A stretch of 11,372 nucleotides of DNA from CAUSKK01 sp963533935 (GTDB lineage: Bacteria; Pseudomonadota; Gammaproteobacteria; Cardiobacteriales; Cardiobacteriaceae). Location: contig CAUSQL010000043.1 of assembly GCA_963533935.1 (NCBI GenBank), positions 1 through 11,372 of the forward strand. The letters run 5' to 3'. Positions 1 to 7,005 of this stretch are shown here, piece after piece. The notes beneath the pieces were generated by a model, which was given only the letters and a program-made list of their open reading frames with translations, ran no database searches and was not told the DNA's origin. Made by a program: the position numbers and the translations under genes. Each line of letters starts with the position of its first letter. Position 1 is the stretch's first letter.

Positions 1-347
1 TGTGGAAGCTGTGGCGATATGCCCGCCAGCTGCGCGCCTTTCAAAGGGTCTTTGATGTGGGCAGCCGAGAGGCCAAGGAAGCCAACGCAGTGCCGAGCTT
101 TTACCTGGATTTGCTGGCGGTGGCGCCGGACTGCCAAGGCCAGGGTCTGGGCGGTGTTTTCCTGCGGGAGGGGCTGGAGGCGCTCGCCCGGGAGGAAAAA
201 ATCGGGCGCATTACCCTGACCACCAACACGGCCAGCAACTGCCGCTTCTATGAACGTAACGGCTTCCGCCAGCTGTCCGTCCGCGAGGTGGCTGGGGTTC
301 CCGTCTGGACCATGGAGAAGCTGCTGGCCAACCCTAAATCCCATTAA
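1..347 (+). CDS. GNAT-family N-acetyltransferase, 3' part (5' end outside window)
   Basis: The frame is open from base 3 to the TAA at 345-347, so the visible part is the C-terminal 114 residues of a longer protein. The segment LAVAPDCQGQGLGG is a clear acetyl-CoA binding motif A of the GNAT fold (Q/R-x-x-G-x-G/A). It is followed by a helix and by the late strand-helix pattern ITLTTNTASNCRFYERNGF, typical of the family ('N..a..fYek.GF'). Such enzymes move an acetyl group from acetyl-CoA to an amine; the substrate cannot be told from this part. A GTG at 57 could be read as a start, but it would remove residues that still look like family sequence (WKLWRYARQLRAFQRVFDV), so I prefer a gene truncated by the window edge. 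A hairpin repeat module begins at 348, one base after the stop codon, and may serve as its transcription end. Confidence 0.85.
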   Translation, partial: WKLWRYARQLRAFQRVFDVGSREAKEANAVPSFYLDLLAVAPDCQGQGLGGVFLREGLEALAREEKIGRITLTTNTASNCRFYERNGFRQLSVREVAGVPVWTMEKLLANPKSH

Positions 348-424
348 ACATACAACGGGGTGCTTCAGCTGTTTGTAAATATGGCTATTTTACGTACAGC
401 TAAAGCGCCCGGCCGTCGGTAAAT
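348..424. repeat. Inverted pair of 34-bp hairpin modules
   Basis: Two copies of the module seen throughout this window: 348-381 (starts ACATACAACGGGG, ends TGTTTGTAAATA) and 392-424 (starts ACGTACAGC, core AAAGCGCCC, ends CGTCGGTAAAT). The stretch 366-380 is inversely repeated, with a few mismatches, around 386-400, so the pair can fold into one long hairpin with a short loop. It fills the space between the GNAT stop codon (345-347) and the stop of the converging minus-strand pseudogene (424-426), touching both. A role as bidirectional terminator is inferred from the position; there is no clean T-run. Confidence 0.75.
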
Positions 425-955
425 CAGCGAATGGCGCCGCTACTTCTTAGCATGCTTAGGGGCGGCGCCGGCCAGCGGTGGAGCAGCGGCAGGCCACTGG
501 CGGCGCTTAATCTTTCCGCCAGCCGCTGGGCCACGGCGCCGTTGCTGCCGTACCAGGAATTACCGGCGGGAATGGCGAGGTCTGAATCTCCGTCCACGCT
601 GGCCAGCCACAGGTGGCACTCGCCGACGCCCCGTTCCCAGTAGATGCCGCAGAAATGGCCAGCCCCGACTTCTTCCCGCCATTCACATTTACCCCAGTAA
701 AAGCTGCGCTCTAGGTAAAAGCAGTCGCCGGCCGAGTCGTAGCCGCCGTGCCACTGGAGCCACACCTCATGGCGGCAGCCGTGAATGAATTGGCCAAAGA
801 CCAGGGGCAGCCAAAAAACCATTAGCTGGTAGGAACCGCTGGCAATGACCACGGGCACGGTGCAGAGCAGGAAGCGAATGGGGAGCGTAGGGAATGGGCG
901 ACAGCAGTTCGACGCCGGCCGAGTGATTAACGTCGGGCACATCGGTGAGATTCAT
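424..955 (-). pseudogene. Short frameshifted relative of the neighbouring six-helix membrane protein
   Basis: Two overlapping minus frames together resemble the gene at 1003-2076. The frame starting at ATG 955 encodes MNLTDVPDVNHSAGVELLSPIPYA, whose LLSPIP matches the N-terminus of the neighbour (ALLSPIPFS) with identical DNA. The frame open to TGA 424 encodes the C-terminal part, ending QRLAERLSAASGLPLLHRWPAPP against QSLAERLGAASGLPLLHRWPAPP. Removing one base from the G4 run at 880-883 (C4 on the coding strand) joins the frames into a 176-residue protein with one or two membrane helices (RFLLCTVPVVIASG; LMVFWLPLVFG) and the soluble C-terminal domain, lacking the four middle helices of its neighbour. 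The soluble part has the strand-rich layout of a small PH-like domain, which is a guess. It may be a decayed duplicate, or a live short paralogue with a sequencing error. An intact alternative start at ATG 942 would give 172 residues but loses the homologous N-terminus. Confidence 0.6.
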
Positions 956-971
956 AAATTTATCCGCTTAA

Positions 972-1005
972 ACATACAAGGGGGCGCTTCCCCTGTTTGT
1001 AATTA
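972..1005. repeat. Single 34-bp hairpin module
   Basis: A lone copy of the module: begins ACATACAAGGGGG, core GCGCTT, ends CCCCTGTTTGTAATTA. The outer parts pair (ACA.ACA.GGGG with CCCC.TGT.TGT), giving an imperfect hairpin of about 11 pairs. It lies between the two related minus-strand genes. Its last three bases (1003-1005) are the TAA stop codon of the upstream gene at 1003-2076 read on the minus strand, so the module supplies that stop. Confidence 0.75.
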
Positions 1006-2076
1006 CCCCTGAAAAATCTCCCGCGGCGGCGCCGGCCAACGGTGCAGCAGCGGCAGGCCGCTGGCGGCGCCCAACCGTTCCGCCAGGCTCTGGGCAGTGC
1101 TGCTGCTTTCCCGCAGCCAGTAGCTCGGCAGGGGCAGCTGCACATCGTCCCGGCCATCGCTGCCGGCCAGCCACAGCTGGCCCGCGTTGTCCGCCGTCCT
1201 ATCGGTGTAGAAGGCGCGGTAATCGGCCGCCGGGTAGCGTTCCACCTCCTCCCATTTAAGGTTCCGCCCGCGCCGCTGGAAACAGAAATAATCGCCCTTA
1301 GCCCGGTAAACCCAGCGCTGCCGCGGCAGCAGCGGCGAATACCACAGCACCAGGCCGAGGAACAGCAGGCTGATGAGCAGGTCGTCCCACTGGCGGTGGC
1401 GCAGCTCGTACTTCAGGGAGAAGGCCAGAAAAACGGTTAGCAACAGGGCGAGGAAGCCGGTCAGCAGGGAGGCGCCGCTCACCTTGACCGACCGGCGGGC
1501 CGGGCCGCGCTCTGGCAGGCGGTGGGCGTTGGCGGCCGGGGCCTGAAGCTGTAAAAGCATCAGCCGCCGGCACCGCGGCAGGTCAGCCAGATTGCCGAGG
1601 GCCAGGGTGGCCATTACCGGCGTAATCAGCAGCATCACCAGCCGGTCGGAGCGCGGCCACAGCTTTTGCAGGCTGTAATGGGCAAATAGGGCGGCGCTGG
1701 CCAGCAGCAGTAGGTTCAGCAGCAGGCTGCGCAGCCATTTCACCGGACTGCTGTAGGCGACGAAGGCCACATCGGCGGGCTGGACGGCGTAGGGCGGCAC
1801 CAGCGGCATCAGCCGCCAATGTTCGATGAGTTCGGCCAGGGCCCACAGCAGCAGCGCTAGGGCCACCAGGGGCACAATCAGTAGGAATGGGTCGGCCGAG
1901 TCAATGGGCAGAAGCACCAGCAGCGCCGCCGCGGCCAGCAGGGTTAGCAGAGCGATGAGGGCGTTAAAGATGAGTTCGCGGCGGTTCAAAGCGACCAGGG
2001 AAAAGGGAATGGGCGACAGCAGGGCCGGGCGGGCCGGGCGATTTTTAACGGTAAGGGGTTCAGCGGGTTTAGTCAT
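1003..2076 (-). CDS. Six-helix membrane protein with C-terminal soluble domain, function unknown
   Basis: A 357-residue protein that I do not recognise as a named family. Hydrophobic segments at about 35-57, 63-83, 116-134, 146-164, 203-221 and 231-247 predict six membrane helices, as three hairpins. Residues about 250-357 form a soluble domain: alternating strands (WVYRAKGDYFCFQRRGRNLKWEEVERYP) followed by a strand QLWLAGSDG and a final helix (TAQSLAERLGAASGLPLL). This order of strands then one helix recalls bacterial PH-like domains on membrane proteins; that is inference only. The start at ATG 2076 is supported by an AGGA ribosome binding site just upstream. The gene at 2260-2556 lies upstream in the same direction, 183 bp away across a duplicated stretch, and a shortened frameshifted paralogue follows downstream. 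The stop codon falls in a hairpin module. Confidence 0.75.
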   Translation of the reverse strand: MTKPAEPLTVKNRPARPALLSPIPFSLVALNRRELIFNALIALLTLLAAAALLVLLPIDSADPFLLIVPLVALALLLWALAELIEHWRLMPLVPPYAVQPADVAFVAYSSPVKWLRSLLLNLLLLASAALFAHYSLQKLWPRSDRLVMLLITPVMATLALGNLADLPRCRRLMLLQLQAPAANAHRLPERGPARRSVKVSGASLLTGFLALLLTVFLAFSLKYELRHRQWDDLLISLLFLGLVLWYSPLLPRQRWVYRAKGDYFCFQRRGRNLKWEEVERYPAADYRAFYTDRTADNAGQLWLAGSDGRDDVQLPLPSYWLRESSSTAQSLAERLGAASGLPLLHRWPAPPREIFQG

Positions 2077-2104
2077 GGATTATTCCTGGTTACGGCTTTG
2101 CCAA

Positions 2105-2280
2105 GGCCCAACGCAGCCCGTGGCTGCTGGGCCAAACGTAGGTGGGTGCGAAGGGCTTAGCCATTATCTAACCCTTATTTTCGAGATTGCCGAGGCCCAA
2201 AGCCGCTTGCGGCTGGGCCAAGATAATGGTTGCAGAATGATTTAGCCATTATCTGACCCTTATTTTCGAGATTGCCAATA
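2105..2280. repeat. Imperfect tandem duplication of about 85-89 bp with two hairpins
   Basis: A 35-bp stretch starting TTAGCCATTATCT and ending CGAGATTGCC occurs at 2157-2191 and again at 2242-2276, identical except for one base. The rightmost copy includes the last codons and stop of the minus-strand gene at 2260-2556, so the left copy is a duplicate of that gene's 3' end and downstream sequence. Two related GC-rich hairpins precede the copies: GGCCCAACGCAGCC/GGCTGCTGGGCC at 2105-2133 and GGCCCAAAGCCGC/GCGGCTGGGCC at 2194-2219. A third, decayed start of the unit may lie near 2080-2110. The hairpins could be terminators or processing sites between the two minus-strand genes, but no T-run follows either. 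Confidence 0.7.
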
Positions 2281-2556
2281 GGCCCAAAATCCGCCGCCCG
2301 CCAGCAGGAGCAGCCAGCCGCTCAGGCCCAAGGAATTGCCGGTGCGCTGCTGCTGGCAGCGTAGTTTTTCCGTCGGGTCCTTAATGTCCCGGCAGGTGCT
2401 AGCACTGCCGCCGCCTCCCACGTGGTAGCTGTTGCTGCGGAAGCTGGACCGGCCGCCAGAACGGCCGCCGCCGCGCCCACCGCGGGCGGTGGCTTCCGGG
2501 GCTAGGGGCAGGGCGAGCATGAGGCCTAAGATGATTTTGCGGCGGGTGGGGTTCAT
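2260..2556 (-). CDS. Small Gly/Arg/Ser-rich exported or membrane protein, function unknown
   Basis: A 98-residue protein not matching a family I know. The N-terminus (NPTRRK then IILGLMLALPLAP, then EATA) is a good Sec signal peptide with likely cleavage near residue 24. The mature part is low-complexity glycine/arginine/serine (about 25-52), then a short segment with two cysteines (C55, C67: STCRDIKDPTEKLRCQQQ), then a C-terminal membrane helix at about 75-94 ending in WQSRK. This layout places the Gly-rich part outside the cytoplasmic membrane. GGAG lies just before ATG 2556, supporting the start. It precedes the six-helix membrane gene in the same direction and may be co-transcribed with it. 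Confidence 0.7.
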   Translation of the reverse strand: MNPTRRKIILGLMLALPLAPEATARGGRGGGRSGGRSSFRSNSYHVGGGGSASTCRDIKDPTEKLRCQQQRTGNSLGLSGWLLLLAGGGFWAYWQSRK

Positions 2557-2611
2557 GGTTTTCTCCGTGGTTAATTTCCCTAAAAATGCAGTTCTACGGC
2601 CAGATTGTTGC

Positions 2612-2721
2612 CAACAGACGGGCGGTTGTTCGCCCCTGCGGGGCTCACGCGCTGCGCGCCTCTTCTGTATGTATTAAGCTCTTAAATACATACAGGAGAA
2701 GCGCTTCCATGTTTGTAATTA
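2612..2721. repeat. Composite hairpin element of about 110 bp (two modules, one with an insert)
   Basis: In the divergent gap between the minus gene starting at 2556 and the plus gene starting at 2802. The right part, 2688-2721, is a standard module (ACATACAGGAGAAGCGC to TGTTTGTAATTA). The left part begins CAACAGACGGGCGGTTGTTCGC, contains the GC-rich palindromic stretch at 2632-2660 (CCCCTGCGGGG; GCGCTGCGCGC), and ends TCTTCTGTATGTATTAA, which is the near inverse of the start of the right module. The left end matches the element inside hvfC (CAGACGGGCGGTT-TTCGC), so these two are the same composite class. It lies upstream of both divergent genes and may overlap their promoters. Confidence 0.7.
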
Positions 2722-2801
2722 GCGGAAATTTTAGAGTTCGGGCTGAAGGACAGCAGGGAACAGCGCGATAATTAGCGCTGATTTTTTAACCGGAGGAGTC
2801 A

Positions 2802-4367
2802 ATGTATTTACGGAAATTAATCGTCGGCCTGGCCGCCCTGGCCCTAGGCCAAAGTCAGGCCCTGGACTGCGCCAAAGCCAAGGGCGCAGTGGAACAGGCC
2901 ATCTGTGGCGACGCGGAGCTGAAGGCCCTGGACGCCAAGCTGGGCGCCAGCTACGGCAAGCTGCGCGCCGCCATGTCCGCGGGGGAGTTCGCCGCCCTGC
3001 GCAGTAGTCAGCTGAAATGGCTGAAGGAGCGCGACCAGCGCTGCGGGGCCAAGACCGATTGTCTCAGCGAGGAAATGCAGATTCGCATCAACGCCCTGGA
3101 CAGCGTTCGGGAGCAGATGGCCGCGGACGGGGCCGGCGACAAGGCGAAGCAGGAGGAAAAAGCCGCCGCCGAACGGCTGAAGAAGGCGGAGCAGGCGGCG
3201 GCCGAGGCCAAGCGGGCGGCGGAAGAGGAGAAAAAGGCCCGCGCGGAGGAATTGGCCCAGGCCAAGGACGGCGATGAGGTCAAGGCCACCGCCGAAGGCG
3301 ATAAAGTCGAGGCTGACAGCGAGGACGCGGCGCCCAAGACTAAAGCCAAGGCCAAGAAAAAGCCTAAGAACAGCGACGACGGCAGTGAAGAGCCCAAGGC
3401 CAGCGAGGACGACGACACCGGCGCCACAGTAGAAGAAGCTGAAGAAGCATCGGCCGACGACGCTAAAGGGAAGAAGAAGGCCAAGGCCAGCGAGGACGCC
3501 GCCGTTAAAAAGGCGAAGAAAAAGGCCACCGCCAGCGACGAGGTGGAAATTAGCGATGACGACGAGGCCAGCGCCGGCGACGAAGCTAGCGGGGAGGCCG
3601 CTGACAGCGCAAAAAAGCCCGCAAAAAAGCAGGGCGCCGCGAGCACTAAGGACGACGCCAGCGCCGCCAGCAAGGTGCTTAAGGGCATGAAGAAAAAGGG
3701 CAGCGAAGGGGACAGCGATAGGGTGTTAATGGCGGCCAAGGACCAGGCCATTAAAGCCAAGGCCAGCGATGAAAAGCCAAGGAAAGCCCTGACTTCCCAG
3801 GAAATCTACAAGTTGGCGGCCAAGTCCGTGGTTACCATTACCGCCAAGAACAGCGAGGGCGAAAGCCTGGGCAGCGGCGTGGTGCTGTCCAAGGACGTGG
3901 TCGCCACCAACTGCCACGTTACCAGCGACGGGGAAGACATCATGGTGCACTTCGACGGCGAGCAGTACCCGGCCCTGGCCTCCCTCGGCAACGACGGCCT
4001 GGATTTCTGCCTGCTGTTCACCCAGGGGCTGCCGGCCACGCCGGCGCCCATCGGCGCTCTGGCCCAGGTGGAGCCGGGCGCACCGGTCTATTCCATCGGT
4101 TCGCCCAAGGGCCTGAAATTAACCATCGCCAACGGGCTGGTCTCCGGCCTGAAGGAGGTGGAAGGCGTGGAAATGATTCAGACCTCGGCGCCCATTTCCC
4201 ACGGCTCCAGCGGCGGCGGCCTCTTTAACGAGTATGGCCAGGTCATCGGCATTACCACCGCGAGCCTGGCCGACGGCCAGAATCTGAACTTCGCCCTGCC
4301 AGCGGAGCTGGCCATTCAGGTGGCCCAGGAGGCGGTGGCGGCAAAATGGGCGGCGGAAGATAAATAG
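2802..4367 (+). CDS. Secreted LprI-like / trypsin-like serine protease fusion with long charged linker
   Basis: A 521-residue protein with three parts. Residues 1-20 form a signal peptide ending QSQA. Residues 21 to about 105 match the LprI-like (DUF1311) fold: DCAKAKGAVEQAICGDAELKALD, the helix ...YGKLRAAM, and QLKWLKERDQRC, with conserved cysteines. A coiled-coil-like Ala/Glu/Lys stretch (about 110-155) leads into roughly 170 residues of Lys/Ala/Glu/Asp/Ser low complexity with repeated (K)ASED or ASDE words. From about 333 a trypsin-like domain of the DegP/HtrA-related type follows, with catalytic H372 (ATNCHV), D401 (LDFCLL) and S470 (GSSGG); the triad is intact. GGAGGA at 2792-2797 sets the start. 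The protein should act outside the cytoplasmic membrane as a peptidase; the substrate is unknown. The LprI part resembles a lysozyme inhibitor of Mycobacterium, but the domain is widespread and that function need not hold here. No PDZ domain was seen. Confidence 0.88.
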   Translation: MYLRKLIVGLAALALGQSQALDCAKAKGAVEQAICGDAELKALDAKLGASYGKLRAAMSAGEFAALRSSQLKWLKERDQRCGAKTDCLSEEMQIRINALDSVREQMAADGAGDKAKQEEKAAAERLKKAEQAAAEAKRAAEEEKKARAEELAQAKDGDEVKATAEGDKVEADSEDAAPKTKAKAKKKPKNSDDGSEEPKASEDDDTGATVEEAEEASADDAKGKKKAKASEDAAVKKAKKKATASDEVEISDDDEASAGDEASGEAADSAKKPAKKQGAASTKDDASAASKVLKGMKKKGSEGDSDRVLMAAKDQAIKAKASDEKPRKALTSQEIYKLAAKSVVTITAKNSEGESLGSGVVLSKDVVATNCHVTSDGEDIMVHFDGEQYPALASLGNDGLDFCLLFTQGLPATPAPIGALAQVEPGAPVYSIGSPKGLKLTIANGLVSGLKEVEGVEMIQTSAPISHGSSGGGLFNEYGQVIGITTASLADGQNLNFALPAELAIQVAQEAVAAKWAAEDK

Positions 4368-4376
4368 GCGCGGAAA

Positions 4377-4500
4377 ATTTACCGACGGACAAGCGCTTAG
4401 GTTGTATGTATTTTTAAGCCAATTAGATACATAGAAAGCGCTCCGTTGTATGTTTATGACGATTAAACATACAGCGGAGCGCTTTAGCTGTATTTAATTA
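4377..4500. repeat. Cluster of three hairpin modules between convergent genes
   Basis: Three modules: 4377-4409 (inverse; ATTTACCGACGG, core AAGCGC, ends TTGTATGT), 4420-4453 (inverse; ends CTCCGTTGTATGT) and 4467-4500 (direct; ACATACAGCGGAGCGC to ATTTAATTA). The last two form an excellent hairpin: 4435-4456 pairs with 4464-4485 over 22 positions with a single mismatch, leaving a 7-base loop. The cluster almost fills the 144-bp gap between the stop of the protease gene (4367) and the stop of ppsA (4512). It is the likely transcription end for both, though this is inferred from position. Confidence 0.8.
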
Positions 4501-4511
4501 AGGTTGGGAAC

Positions 4512-6911
4512 TCAATTCTTCGCCTTCGCGGGCATCTCCTTCGCCAGGTACAGCCAGGTTTCAATGACCGTGTCCGGGTTCAGCGACATGCTCTCAATGC
4601 CCTCCTGGGCCAGCCACAGGGCGAAATCCTTGTGGTCCGACGGCCCCTGGCCGCAGATGCCGATGTATTTGTTCAGCTTGCGGCAGGCCTTGATGGCCAG
4701 GTGGAACATGACTTTCACCGCGTCGTTGCGCTCGTCGAAGGTGCTGGCGATGGCGCCGCCGCTGTCCCGGTCCACCCCCAGGGTCAGCTGGGTCATGTCG
4801 TTGGAACCGATGGAGAAGCCGTCGAAGTATTCCAGGAACTGCTCGGCCAGAATGGCATTGCTCGGCACCTCGCACATCATGATGAGGCGCAGGCCGTTCT
4901 TGCCCCGCTCCAGACCGTTGTCCTTCAGCGCCTTCACCACCTGCTGCGCCTCCTTCAGCGTACGCACGAAGGGAATCATTATTTCCACATTGCTGAAGCC
5001 CATCTGGTCGCGGACGAATTTCAGCGCCTGGCACTCCAGGGCCCAGGCGTCGCGGAAGTCCGCCGACACGTAGCGGGCCGCGCCGCGGAAGCCAATCATC
5101 GGGTTCTCCTCGTTCTGCTCGTAGGTGGCCCCGCCCACCAGGCCGGCGTATTCATTGGTCTTAAAGTCCGACATGCGCACGATGACCTTGCGCGGGAACA
5201 CCGACGCCGCCAGCGTCGCCACCCCCTCGGCGATTTTCTGCACGTAGAAATCCGTGGGCGATTTGTAGCCGCCAATGCGCGCGGCAATTTCCTCCTTAAC
5301 GTCGGAAGGCTGATTGTCAAAGTCCAGCAGCGCCTTGGGGTGAATGCCAATCTGCCGGTTAATGATGAATTCCATGCGCGCCAGGCCGATGCCCTCGCTG
5401 GGCAGGCTGGCAAAGGAGAAGGCCAGCTCCGGATTGCCCACGTTCATCATGATTTTTACCGGCGACTTCGGCATGTTGTCCAGCTGAATCTCGCTGATTT
5501 CCACCGGCAGATGGCCCTCGTAGATCAGGCCGCTGTCGCCTTCAGCGCAGGAAACGGTAACCTCTTGGCCGTCGCTCAATTTCTTCGAGGCGTCGCCGCA
5601 GCCGACCACCGCCGGAATGCCCAGCTCCCGGGCAATGATGGCCGCGTGGCAGGTGCGCCCGCCCCGGTTGGTGACGATGGCCGAGGCGCGCTTCATCACC
5701 GGTTCCCAGTCCGGGTCGGTCATGTCCGCCACCAGCACGTCGCCGGCCTGCACCTTGTCCATTTCACTGATGGATTTAACCAGGCGCACCTTGCCCTGGC
5801 CCACCTTCTGGCCGATGGCCCGGCCTTCCACCAGCACCTTCTTCTGGCCGCCGATGGTGTAGCGGCGCAGCACCCGGGCGCTTTTCTCCTGGGATTTCAC
5901 CGTCTCCGGTCGGGCCTGGAGGATGTACAGCTTGCCGTCGAGGCCGTCGCGGCCCCATTCAATGTCCATGGGCCGGCCGTAGTGCTCTTCAATGATGGTG
6001 GCGTAGCGGGCCAGCTCGAGGATTTCCTTGTCCTCAATGGCAAAGCGGCGCCGGTCGGCCACGGGCACTTCCACCGTTTCCACGGATTTACCCGCTTCGG
6101 CCGCGGCGCCAAAAATCATCTTGATTAATTTGGAACCGAGGGTCTTGCGCAGTATGGCCGGCTTGCCGGACTTGAGGGTGGGCTTGTAAACGTAGAATTC
6201 GTCCGGGTTCACTGCCCCCTGCACCACCGTTTCCCCCAGACCGTAGGCGGCGGTAATGAAGACCACCTGGTCAAAGCCGCTTTCCGTGTCGATGGAGAAC
6301 ATGACCCCGGAGGCGCCGCTGTCCGAACGCACCATGCGCTGCACGCCGGCGGACAGGGCCACCGCGTCGTGGTCAAAGCCCTTGTGCACCCGGTAGGAAA
6401 TGGCCCGGTCGTTGTAGAGCGAGGCAAACACCTCCTTGATGGCGTGTTTAACGTTGGCTAATCCATTGATATTTAAGAAGGTTTCCTGCTGACCGGCGAA
6501 GGAGGCGTCCGGCAAATCTTCGGCGGTGGCGGAGGAGCGCACGGCCACGGAAATGTCGGCACCGCCGGCGTCGGCGACCATTTTCTCCCAGGCTTCGCCG
6601 ATGGCCTTATCCAGGTCGTCGGGGAAGGGGGTGTCGATAATCCACTGGCGGATTTCCTTGCCCACTTCGGCCAATTTGCTAACGTCTTCCACATCTAGAG
6701 CCTTCAGGGCGGCGCTGATGCGCTCGTGCAGGCCGTTGTGGGCGAGGAACTCCCGGTAGGCCTCGGCGGTGGTGGCGAAGCCGCCGGGCACCCGCACGCC
6801 CTTGCCCGCCAACTGACTAATCATTTCCCCCAGGGAGGCGTTTTTGCCACCCACCCGCTCCACGTCCGTCATGCGCAGATTTTCCAACCAAATCAATAAA
6901 TTACTACTCAT
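4512..6911 (-). CDS. ppsA: Phosphoenolpyruvate synthase (pyruvate, water dikinase)
   Basis: Makes PEP from pyruvate and ATP, with AMP and phosphate as products, for gluconeogenesis in the cytoplasm. The 799-residue product follows E. coli PpsA (792) along its length. The N-terminal ATP-binding domain has RVGGKNASLGEM, VRSSATAEDLPDASFAGQQE and FSIDTESGFDQVVF. The swivelling phosphohistidine domain has NRGGRTCHAAIIARELG with H422 as the phosphorylated residue. The C-terminal PEP/pyruvate TIM barrel has GLARMEFIINR, FLEYFDGFSIGSNDMTQL and YIGICGQGPSDH with C753 as the catalytic cysteine. Nothing is missing. The start at ATG 6911 is preferred over an in-frame ATG at 6950, because GGAGGA lies just upstream of 6911, there is no such site before 6950, and the E. 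coli protein begins at about this point. No regulator gene of the PpsR (DUF299) type lies beside it in this window. It ends convergent to the protease gene, separated by hairpin modules. Confidence 0.98.
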   Translation of the reverse strand: MSSNLLIWLENLRMTDVERVGGKNASLGEMISQLAGKGVRVPGGFATTAEAYREFLAHNGLHERISAALKALDVEDVSKLAEVGKEIRQWIIDTPFPDDLDKAIGEAWEKMVADAGGADISVAVRSSATAEDLPDASFAGQQETFLNINGLANVKHAIKEVFASLYNDRAISYRVHKGFDHDAVALSAGVQRMVRSDSGASGVMFSIDTESGFDQVVFITAAYGLGETVVQGAVNPDEFYVYKPTLKSGKPAILRKTLGSKLIKMIFGAAAEAGKSVETVEVPVADRRRFAIEDKEILELARYATIIEEHYGRPMDIEWGRDGLDGKLYILQARPETVKSQEKSARVLRRYTIGGQKKVLVEGRAIGQKVGQGKVRLVKSISEMDKVQAGDVLVADMTDPDWEPVMKRASAIVTNRGGRTCHAAIIARELGIPAVVGCGDASKKLSDGQEVTVSCAEGDSGLIYEGHLPVEISEIQLDNMPKSPVKIMMNVGNPELAFSFASLPSEGIGLARMEFIINRQIGIHPKALLDFDNQPSDVKEEIAARIGGYKSPTDFYVQKIAEGVATLAASVFPRKVIVRMSDFKTNEYAGLVGGATYEQNEENPMIGFRGAARYVSADFRDAWALECQALKFVRDQMGFSNVEIMIPFVRTLKEAQQVVKALKDNGLERGKNGLRLIMMCEVPSNAILAEQFLEYFDGFSIGSNDMTQLTLGVDRDSGGAIASTFDERNDAVKVMFHLAIKACRKLNKYIGICGQGPSDHKDFALWLAQEGIESMSLNPDTVIETWLYLAKEMPAKAKN

Positions 6912-6914
6912 AAA

Positions 6915-6920
6915 TCCTCC
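6915..6920 (-). promoter_or_regulatory. Ribosome binding site of ppsA
   Basis: GGAGGA on the minus strand, four bases before ATG 6911. It decides between this start and the upstream in-frame ATG at 6950, which has no comparable site. Confidence 0.7.
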
Positions 6921-6963
6921 GGTAGCATTAAGTTTTAATGTCAGTTTCATTTTAAACCAGTAC

Positions 6964-6994
6964 GGCCGCGGCCGGGGCCACGGCCCGGGTTTTT
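6964..6994. terminator. Possible GC-rich terminator hairpin between the GT-C-like gene and ppsA
   Basis: GGCCGCGGCC (6964-6973) and GGCCACGGCC (6976-6985) are inversely repeated with one mismatch. On the plus strand a T5 run follows at 6990-6994; on the minus strand, the direction of the neighbouring genes, only a weak T-rich stretch follows some ten bases later. It lies just past the stop of the minus-strand gene at 7006, so it may end that transcript. The wrong-side T-run keeps confidence low. Confidence 0.35.
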
Positions 6995-7005
6995 ATTAAA
7001 TTTCC

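Noticed and set aside
880..883. Phase-variable homopolymer in the short paralogue
   Set aside because: A run of four bases is too short for usual slipped-strand switching; decay or a sequence error is more likely.
2586..2771. 61-residue plus-strand frame in the gap at 2586-2771
   Set aside because: It runs through the repeat element, has no ribosome binding site, and its translation is just the repeat read through.
3008..3760. 250-residue open frame on the minus strand inside the protease gene
   Set aside because: It is opposite the Lys/Ala/Glu/Asp/Ser linker; the Ser/Ala/Leu-rich translation is what the biased codons give in reverse. No ribosome binding site or domain seen.
4632..6128. 498-residue open frame on the plus strand opposite ppsA
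   Set aside because: ppsA is certain, and the antisense product is rich in His/Val/Ala/Gly with no domain, as expected from a GC-rich coding strand in reverse.
6912..6950. Upstream start of ppsA at ATG 6950
   Set aside because: No ribosome binding site; the extra 13 residues have no match in E. coli PpsA, whereas ATG 6911 has GGAGGA before it.
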